From the NCBI GenBank assembly GCA_022510385.1, contig JAFLTQ010000001.1, positions 62,001 to 126,000 on the forward strand: 64,000 nucleotides of DNA, read 5' to 3'. Positions 7,724-15,420 of the stretch are shown here, piece after piece (position 1 is the stretch's first letter; each line of letters begins with the position of its first letter). The position numbers and the translations under genes are program-made. The notes under the pieces were generated by a model. The model did no database searches, was not told the DNA's origin, and saw only the letters and a program-made list of their open reading frames with translations. Source of the DNA: Muribaculaceae bacterium (GTDB lineage: Bacteria > Bacteroidota > Bacteroidia > Bacteroidales > Muribaculaceae).

Positions 7724-10207
7724 TTATCTCAAGCTTGCACCGCTATCTTCCAATGCTTTGATGATCTTTTGCATCACTGCATCAATCTGACGGTCGTTCA
7801 TCGTCTTTTCATCATCTTGCAGAGTTATCGAAATAGCGTAGCTCTTTTTCCCTTCCGGAAGATTCTTCCCTTCATAGACATCGAATAGAGAGACTCCTTT
7901 CAATAGTTTCCTTTCGGTTTTCTTTACAATTTCCTCGATTTGAGCAAAAGTTACGCTCTTATCTATAAGCAACGCAAGGTCTCGTTTAACTGCCTGAGTG
8001 CGTGGCAATGGTGTGTAGGTAACCTTATGATGTGCCACCATCTTCATAATTTCAGTCCAGTTAAGTGTGGCATAGAAAACCGGCTGGGAAATCCCAAATT
8101 TCTTTAGGATGTTTTGGCTTACAATACCTACTTCTCCTATCCTCTTACCTTGGCTTGTGGCATAATTTAGTCTGACATCCATCAAGATGCTGCTATCTTG
8201 TGATTGTGTCAATGAATTGAGCGGCAGCCCGATCACCTTGAAGATATTCTCAACAATCCCCTTAAGGTCGAAGGCTGATGACTCCACTTTCTGACGGTTC
8301 CATGACGGTGTTATAGAGTCACCGGTTATCCAAATCGCGAGTTCCATCCATTCCAAGAATGGTTTCAAAGGATTCTCCGATGTTGACTCAACTCCCGGTT
8401 TTCTACGATAGACATTCCCGAATTCATAAAACCTTAGATTCTCCGATTTCCGGTTTATGTTGTAGGCTATGGATTCAAGACCGCCGTATAACAATGAGGC
8501 CCTCATTATTGCCAAATCTGCACTCAACGGGTTCATCACTGCCACTGTCGTCTCTAAGGGTAACTCTTCATTCCCTTCATAGTAAGATGTGGAACTTAGG
8601 GAATTATTCATTATTTCCATAAATCCCTCTCCGGTGAGTCGGTTACTTACCTTTTCCCTTAAGGAATAGTCTGTGTCTACATCTGTATGTTGTGACGGAG
8701 AATAATGCATTTCCGTTCCGAATTCTACATTATTATACCCATAAACTCTTAAAATATCCTCCACAACATCACAAGGACGGGTTACATCCACCCTATATGT
8801 TGGAATCTTTAATTCCCATTTATCCTCACTCTCTTTTTCAACTGTGATATCAAGCGCCCTGAGTATTGTCTCTACTATATTCTCCGGTATTTTCTTACCG
8901 ATAAGATCTTCACAATATTTCAAGGAAAGCTTTACTTTCGCCGGCAAGATAGGCGACGGGTAGACATCTATGATGTCTCCGCAAATCTCTCCTCCTGCCA
9001 ACTCTTGAATCAACAAGGCTGCCAATTTGGCTGCATAGACTGTAATTGAAGGGTCTGCACCTCTTTCATATCTGAATGATGCATCGGTAGAGAGAGAATG
9101 TCTGCGAGCTGTCTTACGAATACGCGTGGGATTGAAATAGGCACTTTCTATAAACACAGATGTGGTCTTTTCTGTCACTCCGGAATCCAATCCACCGAAA
9201 ACTCCGGCTATACACATAGGCTTCACGGCATCGCATATCATCAGATCTTTTTCATCCAATGTGTGTTCAACTCCGTCAAGAGTAGTGAATTTTGTCCCCG
9301 CCGGACATGTGCGAACCACTATTTTCTCGCCCTCCACCTTTGAAAGATCAAAACAGTGGAGAGGCTGTCCTATTCCTAATAGAACAAAGTTTGTAATGTC
9401 CACTATATTATTAATCGGGCGTTGACCCACTGCATTTAGAAGCTCTTTAAGCCATTCCGGTGATTCTTTGACATTGACATTGCGTATTGTCACTCCGGAA
9501 TATCTCGGACATGCTTCTTGATCCTTGACTTCTATTCTAACATAGCCGTCACTTCTGTCAGGCGAGAATGTTTCAACAGATGGAATTCTCACTTCAGGCA
9601 TGACTGATTCTTCCTTATCCTCAACCTGACGACAGGCAAGTAGGGCTTTCAGATCGCGTGCCACTCCCAAATGTGAAGCGGCATCAACTCTGTTGGGGGT
9701 CAGCTCCACTTCCAAAACATAATCGCTCTCTACATTGAAATAGCTTGCTGCCGGCGTCCCCGGCTTGATTTCTTTGTCAATCACAATTATTCCTGCATGT
9801 GAATTGCCAACTCCTATCTCATCCTCGGCACATATCATTCCCGATGATTCAACGCCTCGAATCTTCGATTTCTTGATTTTAACTTCCTTGTCGCCCATTT
9901 TCAATACAGTGCCAACAGTTGCCACCACAACTGTCTGCCCGGCTGCTACATTAGGCGCGCCACATACGATTGTCTCAGGGGATTCTCCTCCTAAATCTAC
10001 TGTCGTCACATGGAGATGGTCGGAATCAGGATGAGCCTCACATGTCAAGACCTTTCCTATCACTATCCCCTTAAGCCCTCCGGGTATTGACTCAACTTCT
10101 TCTACATTGTCACACTCAAGACCTAATGAAGTAAGAGATGCCGCCAGCTCCCGCGGCTCCATCTCAAAGTCTATGAATCGTTTTAACCATTTATATGATA
10201 TGTTCAT
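7724..10207 (-). CDS. pheT: Phenylalanine--tRNA ligase beta subunit
   Basis: 827 residues, full length for the bacterial beta subunit. In order: the N-terminal core MNISYKWLKRFIDF; a tRNA-binding OB fold (GIVIGKVLTCEAHPDSDHLH, about residues 46-65); the B3/B4 editing region with NNIVDITNFVLLGIGQPLH near 270; the B5 region; the catalytic-like core; and a C-terminal ferredoxin-fold anticodon-binding domain (PRTQAVKRDLALLIDKSVTF, then KSYAISITLQDDEKTM). It pairs with PheS to charge tRNA-Phe; pheS is not in this window, so the two subunit genes are unlinked here. It has its own promoter at 10236-10266. Confidence 0.97.
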   Translation of the reverse strand: MNISYKWLKRFIDFEMEPRELAASLTSLGLECDNVEEVESIPGGLKGIVIGKVLTCEAHPDSDHLHVTTVDLGGESPETIVCGAPNVAAGQTVVVATVGTVLKMGDKEVKIKKSKIRGVESSGMICAEDEIGVGNSHAGIIVIDKEIKPGTPAASYFNVESDYVLEVELTPNRVDAASHLGVARDLKALLACRQVEDKEESVMPEVRIPSVETFSPDRSDGYVRIEVKDQEACPRYSGVTIRNVNVKESPEWLKELLNAVGQRPINNIVDITNFVLLGIGQPLHCFDLSKVEGEKIVVRTCPAGTKFTTLDGVEHTLDEKDLMICDAVKPMCIAGVFGGLDSGVTEKTTSVFIESAYFNPTRIRKTARRHSLSTDASFRYERGADPSITVYAAKLAALLIQELAGGEICGDIIDVYPSPILPAKVKLSLKYCEDLIGKKIPENIVETILRALDITVEKESEDKWELKIPTYRVDVTRPCDVVEDILRVYGYNNVEFGTEMHYSPSQHTDVDTDYSLREKVSNRLTGEGFMEIMNNSLSSTSYYEGNEELPLETTVAVMNPLSADLAIMRASLLYGGLESIAYNINRKSENLRFYEFGNVYRRKPGVESTSENPLKPFLEWMELAIWITGDSITPSWNRQKVESSAFDLKGIVENIFKVIGLPLNSLTQSQDSSILMDVRLNYATSQGKRIGEVGIVSQNILKKFGISQPVFYATLNWTEIMKMVAHHKVTYTPLPRTQAVKRDLALLIDKSVTFAQIEEIVKKTERKLLKGVSLFDVYEGKNLPEGKKSYAISITLQDDEKTMNDRQIDAVMQKIIKALEDSGASLR

Positions 10208-10235
10208 ATCCGAGTTTTTGAATTGAATATTAATG

Positions 10236-10266
10236 CAAAAATAATAAAAATTATACCTTATGCAAA
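10236..10266 (-). promoter_or_regulatory. Promoter of pheT
   Basis: On the minus strand TTTG (plus coordinates 10263-10266) and TATTTTTG (10236-10243) are 19 bases apart, an exact Bacteroidetes -33/-7 arrangement. The predicted leader is about 20 bases. It shows that pheT can be transcribed separately from the rhodanese/MBL gene that ends at 10276. Confidence 0.75.
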
Positions 10267-10275
10267 AGTATAATT

Positions 10276-11340
10276 TCAGGGATCAAACGGTCGGATTCTA
10301 ACATAAATTCCCTGTGGAGCCAATGCCGGAATTATAGAAGACAAATCCGTAGTGCCGTAATGATAGGGATACAACACTTTCGGCTTTATTATCTCGGCAG
10401 CCTTTATGAGCTGCTCCGGCGTCATAGTATAGGGCAAATTACAGGGCAAAAAGGCTATATCTATATCTTTAAACTGCGACATCTCAGGTATAACCTCTGT
10501 ATCACCGGCTATATAAATTCGTAAATTATCCAAGGTCAGAATATATCCATTGTCACGTCCCTCCGGATGAAATTGAAGCCGGTCGGGGGATACGTTATAT
10601 GCCGGAACAGCCTCTATCGTGATTCCGGAAATTTCTCTCTTATCTCCATTCTTCATCACCTCCCCGAAACCTAAAATAGCGGCACTTGACGGATTAGTGA
10701 CAACTACTGTATCAGGCTTTGACAACGTCTTTATAGCAGCCGGATCCAGATGATCATAATGTTCATGGGTCACCAAGATAAGATCTGCTTTAGGAAATTG
10801 GGAATAATCAGTTGTACGGTTTCCCATAGTCCCGACCGGATCCACCTCTATCTCCTTACCGTCAAAGACTATACGTAGAGATGCATGTATCAAAGATTCT
10901 ATCTCTACTTTTCTTCCGGCTGAAGTCGTATAAATATCCAAATTCCCCGTTGTTATCGGTAGCTCATCCTTTTCCCATGCTGTAATCCCGCCGGCAAGGT
11001 CTATGATATTGTAATCTTTGCCTTTGAGGGCAGCATGCGCTTTGGCCGATCGTACCCCGCTTCTGCAATATAATGCTAACTTATCCTCTTTGGGAACCCT
11101 TTTCTCAACTTGTTCCACAAAATCTTCATCAAAGAAATTTATGTTTATAGCATCCGGAATGTGACCTGAAGCATACTCTTCAGGGCTTCTGACATCAAGT
11201 AAAACTAACGGGGTCTCCGTCTGAATCTCTTTTGCAAATTCTTGACAACCCACCTGAGATTGATTGCCGTCTGCATTACACGACGTTGTGTTTGATAAAA
11301 CTGCAGCCATAGAAATGAGTATTGGTATTGTTGTTTTCAT
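10276..11340 (-). CDS. Rhodanese--metallo-beta-lactamase-fold fusion lipoprotein
   Basis: 354 residues in three parts. The signal sequence ends in TTSC (Cys21), suggesting a lipoprotein. Residues about 30-125 form a rhodanese domain with LLDVRSPEEYASGHIPDA and the active-site loop YCRSGVRS (Cys92). Residues about 145-354 form a metallo-beta-lactamase-fold hydrolase of the UPF0173/UlaG-like type, with THEHYDHLD (near 190) for zinc binding and a later IAGDTE. The pairing suggests sulfur-transfer or persulfide chemistry, as in persulfide dioxygenase-rhodanese fusions. Here, however, the order is reversed and the hydrolase type differs, so the substrate is unknown. It follows thyA by 25 bases. 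Confidence 0.82.
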   Translation of the reverse strand: MKTTIPILISMAAVLSNTTSCNADGNQSQVGCQEFAKEIQTETPLVLLDVRSPEEYASGHIPDAININFFDEDFVEQVEKRVPKEDKLALYCRSGVRSAKAHAALKGKDYNIIDLAGGITAWEKDELPITTGNLDIYTTSAGRKVEIESLIHASLRIVFDGKEIEVDPVGTMGNRTTDYSQFPKADLILVTHEHYDHLDPAAIKTLSKPDTVVVTNPSSAAILGFGEVMKNGDKREISGITIEAVPAYNVSPDRLQFHPEGRDNGYILTLDNLRIYIAGDTEVIPEMSQFKDIDIAFLPCNLPYTMTPEQLIKAAEIIKPKVLYPYHYGTTDLSSIIPALAPQGIYVRIRPFDP

Positions 11341-11365
11341 ATCATTTTTATTTGTCTATTTTTCC

Positions 11366-12160
11366 TCATACGCTCACCTCTCCTTTAATTGCCGGCCATG
11401 GGTCATAACCTTCGAGTCGGAAATCATCATATTTAAAGTCAAAGATATTGGTGACTTCAGGATTAAGTATCATTTTCGGAAGTGGACGCGGACTTCTCGC
11501 CAATTGCTCTTCAACCTGAGCAAGATGGTTAAGATAAATATGCGCATCTCCTAAAGTATGTATGAAGTCTCCCGGACGGAGATTGCATACATGTGCCATC
11601 ATCATTGTTAGAAGTGCATAGCTTGCTATATTAAAAGGAACGCCCAAAAAGCAGTCGGCACTCCTTTGATAGAGTTGCAGGGATAGTTTGCCATCACTGA
11701 CGTAAAATTGAAAAAAGGCATGGCATGGAGGAAGATTCATATTATCCAGGTCAGCCACATTCCATGCGCTCACAATAATCCGCCTCGAGTCAGGATTATT
11801 CTTGATGGTTTTGACCGCCTCGGAAATCTGGTCGATGACACCTCCCTTATAATCGGGCCATGAACGCCATTGATATCCATAGATATGACCTAAATCTCCA
11901 TTTTCGTCAGCCCATTCATTCCATATTCTGACTCCATTCTCTTGCAGGTATCTGACATTTGTGTCGCCGGCAAGAAACCATAAAAGTTCATGAATGATGC
12001 TTTTCAAATGCACCTTTTTAGTCGTGACAAGCGGAAAACCCTCTGAAAGGTCAAAACGCATCTGATATCCGAAAGTAGAGATAGTGCCTGTGCCGGTACG
12101 GTCACTCTTTACTGTCCCTTTTTCCAAGATATGGCGCAACAAGTCGAGATACTGTTTCAT
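11366..12160 (-). CDS. thyA: Thymidylate synthase
   Basis: 264 residues, the standard ThyA length. It converts dUMP to dTMP using methylene-tetrahydrofolate. Visible motifs are the phosphate-binding SDRTGTGT near residue 20, the nucleophile [10 protein letters not shown] (Cys near 147), [20 protein letters not shown], and the C-terminal [14 protein letters not shown]. The gene starts 10 bases after the polyferredoxin stop and runs into the rhodanese/MBL gene, so it sits in a yidC-FeS-thyA-rhodanese operon. A dihydrofolate reductase gene, often next to thyA, is not present. Confidence 0.97.
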   Translation of the reverse strand: MKQYLDLLRHILEKGTVKSDRTGTGTISTFGYQMRFDLSEGFPLVTTKKVHLKSIIHELLWFLAGDTNVRYLQENGVRIWNEWADENGDLGHIYGYQWRSWPDYKGGVIDQISEAVKTIKNNPDSRRIIVSAWNVADLDNMNLPPCHAFFQFYVSDGKLSLQLYQRSADCFLGVPFNIASYALLTMMMAHVCNLRPGDFIHTLGDAHIYLNHLAQVEEQLARSPRPLPKMILNPEVTNIFDFKYDDFRLEGYDPWPAIKGEVSV

Positions 12161-12170
12161 ATCTGTGATA

Positions 12171-12998
12171 TTATGTAGCTGATGACGCCGACCTCGTTGG
12201 CGTCATCAACGGATTCATTCTCCGGTTTCTATTTATTTGCAACTTTATGGCATCATTCGGGCACACATGACAACAGTCAAGACATCTGATACATCTCGAA
12301 TTGTCTACATGTCTCGAAACAACCTTGATACATTGTGAAGGACAGATATCTTCACATCTCATGCAGTTTATGCATCGGTCGGGGTCAAACTCGATGTGAT
12401 AAAGAGTATAATTGCTCAGACATCCTAATGCTGTTCCCACCGGACATATGTCTGTGCAGAAACCTCTTCCGGTTAAGAGCGACACTATTAAAAGGAGAAT
12501 CACGGAAACCACCCCGGCAAGAATCCCGGTAGTGACCCCTACTCCAACTCTTATCCATTCCATCTTTTCTGCCGACGGATGCATATCTCCGCATATATTT
12601 CGGAAAATACTCCAAGGCTCTATCCAGAATGGGACTGCCGCCACTCCGGCAATGACACAGAAAATATAGACTCCCAATATATAAAATCTCATCTTTGAAC
12701 CGGGTCTGTAACTATAGGGTCTGTTCAGACGCCGGAAAAGCTTCCTTCCTTTGCTGAAAAAATCCTGTAATGTCCCGACAGGACAAACAGTTGAACAGTA
12801 AAACCTCCCGATAAAAAGCGTGATGATAAACCACACTATTATGGAACCCAAAGAAAATGTTATGGAGGATGGGATTATCTGAAATAATTCTACAAATTTA
12901 AGAGCTCTATGCACCGGAACTCCTATCGCAAGATAAGCCGCGGCACCCAAGAAAAAAAGCACCGCCAAGCAAATCCTGATAATCCGGAGTTCCTTCAT
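12171..12998 (-). CDS. 4Fe-4S polyferredoxin membrane protein (NapH/NosR/FixG-like)
   Basis: 275 residues. Several membrane helices in the first two thirds carry two cytoplasm-facing CxxxCP motifs: [16 protein letters not shown] (near residue 68) and [16 protein letters not shown] (near 185). Two classical ferredoxin motifs follow: [15 protein letters not shown] and [15 protein letters not shown]. This is the build of NapH/RdxA-type electron-transfer proteins. Partners are not encoded nearby, so whether it feeds a reductase or serves redox maturation is unknown. It follows yidC by 35 bases. The last codons overlap a GC-rich hairpin (12181-12207). Confidence 0.85.
   Translation of the reverse strand: MKELRIIRICLAVLFFLGAAAYLAIGVPVHRALKFVELFQIIPSSITFSLGSIIVWFIITLFIGRFYCSTVCPVGTLQDFFSKGRKLFRRLNRPYSYRPGSKMRFYILGVYIFCVIAGVAAVPFWIEPWSIFRNICGDMHPSAEKMEWIRVGVGVTTGILAGVVSVILLLIVSLLTGRGFCTDICPVGTALGCLSNYTLYHIEFDPDRCINCMRCEDICPSQCIKVVSRHVDNSRCIRCLDCCHVCPNDAIKLQINRNRRMNPLMTPTRSASSAT
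12181..12207. promoter_or_regulatory. GC-rich hairpin at the polyferredoxin 3' end, upstream of thyA
   Basis: GATGACGCC (12181-12189) pairs perfectly with GGCGTCATC (12199-12207) over a 9-base loop. It lies within the last codons of the Fe-S gene and 21 bases before the thyA ATG. No T-run follows. It may mark an mRNA processing or stability boundary; it is unlikely to be a terminator. Confidence 0.45.
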
Positions 12999-13033
12999 GG
13001 CTATTCATTTCTGAAAACCTTGTGCATTTCTGT

Positions 13034-15136
13034 TTACCTTCGTGACTGTGCACGTTTCTGCTGCTCGCGCATCATAGCCTGTTGTTGCTTCTGCATTTCC
13101 TCCAACCTTGCCATAAATCCGCTCTTTTTTCTCGGTTTCTTGGCATTCTCAGCCATCTTCTTCCTGACATCTTCCTCCTTTATGATATAGCGGAAAGCGT
13201 AGGTTTGCGCTATTGTTATCAGCAAGGAAAGAAAATAATAGTAGGAGAGACCGGCCGCATAATTATTGAAGAATATCATGAAGAAAACAGGCATCAGATA
13301 CATCATCCATTTCATTCCGGGCATCTGGTTGCCGGATGTCTGCATGTTTATTCGAGTGTAGACAATATTTGTTATTGTCATCAACAGACAGAATAATGAG
13401 ATGTGATTCCCGAAATAATCGGTAATCAAAGGTATGTGACCGCTCCATGAGATTATGGCATCCGGCGCTGCAAGGTCGTGAGCCCAAAGGAAGCTCTGGC
13501 CTCTTAGCTCTATTGCCGACGGGAAGAAGGTGAACATTGCAAAGAGGATCGGCATCTGCAAGAGCATCGGCAAACACCCCGACATCGGACTTGCACCCGC
13601 TCTGCTATAGAGTGCCATCATCTTCTGCTGGCGTACCATTGCATTCTGTTGCCCCGGATATTTCTCGTTGATCTCCTTGACTTCCGGCTGGAGCAACCTC
13701 ATAACTGCCTGACTCCGATAACTCTTATAGGTAAGCGGAAACAGAACTAATTTTATGAAGAATGTCATCACTAAGATAACTATTCCATAATTGGATATAA
13801 ACGACCCTAAAAAATTAAATATCGGAATGATGACTCCGGTATTAATCCACCGGAACACCGACCATCCTAAAGGAATCAGACGAGTCATCTGAAGATTCTC
13901 ATCAGCCACTGTCTGATGATCGAGCGATGACAATAGTGGATAGAGATTAGGGCCGATAAAGAATGAAAAACGTGCCGGAACATCTGTGTTCCAATCATAA
14001 TCGTTGACTGTTGCCTGAGTTGAAAAATCTTTCAGGTAGATCGGATTATCCTTCAATACCTTTGATTGAAAATCCGCCGTATTGAAAGGTCGGTCTGAAA
14101 TAAGTACGCTTGAGAAAAATTGATTCTTGAATCCTATCCACCTTATTTTTGCCTGACGATCTTCGCTGTCATTCTTGTTTTCCGACAGGTTTTGAACTGA
14201 GCCTCCCGCAAATTTATAATATAGTGCTGAGTTTCTTTCCTCAAACATCTTTCCCTTTTCCTGTCGGATTAACTCCTGTCGCCAATCTATTCCAAGATTT
14301 CTATTGTTGCTCTCGATATAGTGTGACATATTCTTCTGGACCACCTTCATCCCGACAACATAAGAGTCTCCTCTCGGAAGAGTATACTCTATGCCCCAAT
14401 ATGCATCTTCTGCTATCGGCAATGTCATCAAGACTGTGGAATCATTCTCTATAGATGCCCGGAAATAAAGATCTGTCGTGGAAATTTCCTGACTCAATGG
14501 AATCAGGAATGATAGTGAATTTGTGGCGTTTTCAAAAATCACCACCTTCTCTTTTCTTTTCTTTGTCTCATCAGGAGTGTATTCGGTGTCATATTTTTTT
14601 AATTCTGCCCGAGTTATGCTCCCTGATTTGGAACTTAATTCCAGTGCCAAAACATCATTCTCAAGTTTGATGACTGTATCGTTCCCGGAAAGGAATGGCG
14701 CAAACTTACCATAACGGCCGATTTCTGAAGATGCCGCTCTGACTATCTCTATTGCCTTTCTCTGTTGAAGGGGTGTCATCTTTGAGAGATCTGCCGACTC
14801 CACATCCTTCCAGTTCAAAGTATCCCCATCAACTATGACACTTCCTGTCACACTCTTGCCGTCAGTTGAAAGATTTATAAGACTATTCGAATAATCGGCT
14901 CTGAATGCACTGTCGGCTGCTGTCACCGAGGTCCCATGGTCTATGATATTCCTGACAAGCCATTTCATCTCGGTAGGACTCAAAGAGTCGATAGCTGAGT
15001 CGGGAACAACCTGCTCCGTTAATCCGGTATTCTCCGGCTCTTCCGGTATCTCGATCTTGTCTTTAGGTGCAAACCACATAAAGCCGAAAAATACGGCTGC
15101 CATCAATAAAAGCCCTATAATCGTATTTTTATCCAT
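13034..15136 (-). CDS. yidC: Membrane protein insertase YidC
   Basis: I start at the ATG giving MDKNTIIGLLLMAAVFFGFM (700 residues). An upstream in-frame non-ATG extension would spoil the N-terminal membrane anchor. After helix 1 comes the large periplasmic P1 beta-domain (about residues 30-360). The conserved five-helix insertase core is at about 440-650, with YGIVILVMTFFIKLVLFPLT, RAGASPMSGCLPMLLQMPIL and a basic tail rich in Lys/Arg/Gln, probably ribosome-contacting. It inserts and folds inner-membrane proteins with or without SecYEG. It leads the operon continuing to the polyferredoxin, thyA and rhodanese/MBL genes. A -7 element is at 15204-15211. Confidence 0.95.
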   Translation of the reverse strand: MDKNTIIGLLLMAAVFFGFMWFAPKDKIEIPEEPENTGLTEQVVPDSAIDSLSPTEMKWLVRNIIDHGTSVTAADSAFRADYSNSLINLSTDGKSVTGSVIVDGDTLNWKDVESADLSKMTPLQQRKAIEIVRAASSEIGRYGKFAPFLSGNDTVIKLENDVLALELSSKSGSITRAELKKYDTEYTPDETKKRKEKVVIFENATNSLSFLIPLSQEISTTDLYFRASIENDSTVLMTLPIAEDAYWGIEYTLPRGDSYVVGMKVVQKNMSHYIESNNRNLGIDWRQELIRQEKGKMFEERNSALYYKFAGGSVQNLSENKNDSEDRQAKIRWIGFKNQFFSSVLISDRPFNTADFQSKVLKDNPIYLKDFSTQATVNDYDWNTDVPARFSFFIGPNLYPLLSSLDHQTVADENLQMTRLIPLGWSVFRWINTGVIIPIFNFLGSFISNYGIVILVMTFFIKLVLFPLTYKSYRSQAVMRLLQPEVKEINEKYPGQQNAMVRQQKMMALYSRAGASPMSGCLPMLLQMPILFAMFTFFPSAIELRGQSFLWAHDLAAPDAIISWSGHIPLITDYFGNHISLFCLLMTITNIVYTRINMQTSGNQMPGMKWMMYLMPVFFMIFFNNYAAGLSYYYFLSLLITIAQTYAFRYIIKEEDVRKKMAENAKKPRKKSGFMARLEEMQKQQQAMMREQQKRAQSRR

Positions 15137-15203
15137 GTATCTCTGTTTCTGTGTTGTCGGCGGAATTGTTTTGCTTTTCTTATTTGCCGCTCTATTCAAT
15201 TTG

Positions 15204-15211
15204 CAAAATTA
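15204..15211 (-). promoter_or_regulatory. Probable -7 element of the yidC promoter
   Basis: TAATTTTG on the minus strand fits TAnnTTTG exactly. No clear TTTG is found 19-20 bases upstream, so this is a partial promoter call. The leader would be about 60 bases. Confidence 0.45.
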
Positions 15212-15287
15212 ACTACATTACTTTAATTTTAAAAATGTAACCCCACCCTATTTACCTATTTAAGAGTCAAAAGCTCTTGATTACGGT

Positions 15288-15397
15288 TCTACATAGGGAA
15301 CCGCCCAATCCCCTCTTCGGTCAAAAATGTTTTTCCTACTTTTATAGGCTTTTCATTTGTTGACCTCCCGAAGGATCGGGCGGTTACCTATATTTAG
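15288..15397. repeat. 110-base imperfect palindromic element between the pectinesterase and yidC
   Basis: The left arm (15288-15329) and right arm (15353-15397) are inverted copies over about 42 bases. They share ATAGG-AACCGCCC, ATCC, TTCGG, TCAA and AAATG, with small gaps. The centre holds a further CCTA/TAGG hairpin (15335-15338 and 15345-15348). The whole can fold into one long hairpin. It lies after the stop of the 15421 gene and about 150 bases before yidC. I see no second copy in the window and no clear target-site duplication. It could be a transcript-end structure, a leader RNA or a small mobile-element relic. Confidence 0.6.
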
Positions 15398-15420
15398 CGC
15401 GCTACAGTTAGCGCTCCGCT

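Noticed and set aside
15137-15199. Longer YidC N-terminus
   Set aside because: It needs a non-ATG start and would place a polar, basic stretch before the membrane anchor.
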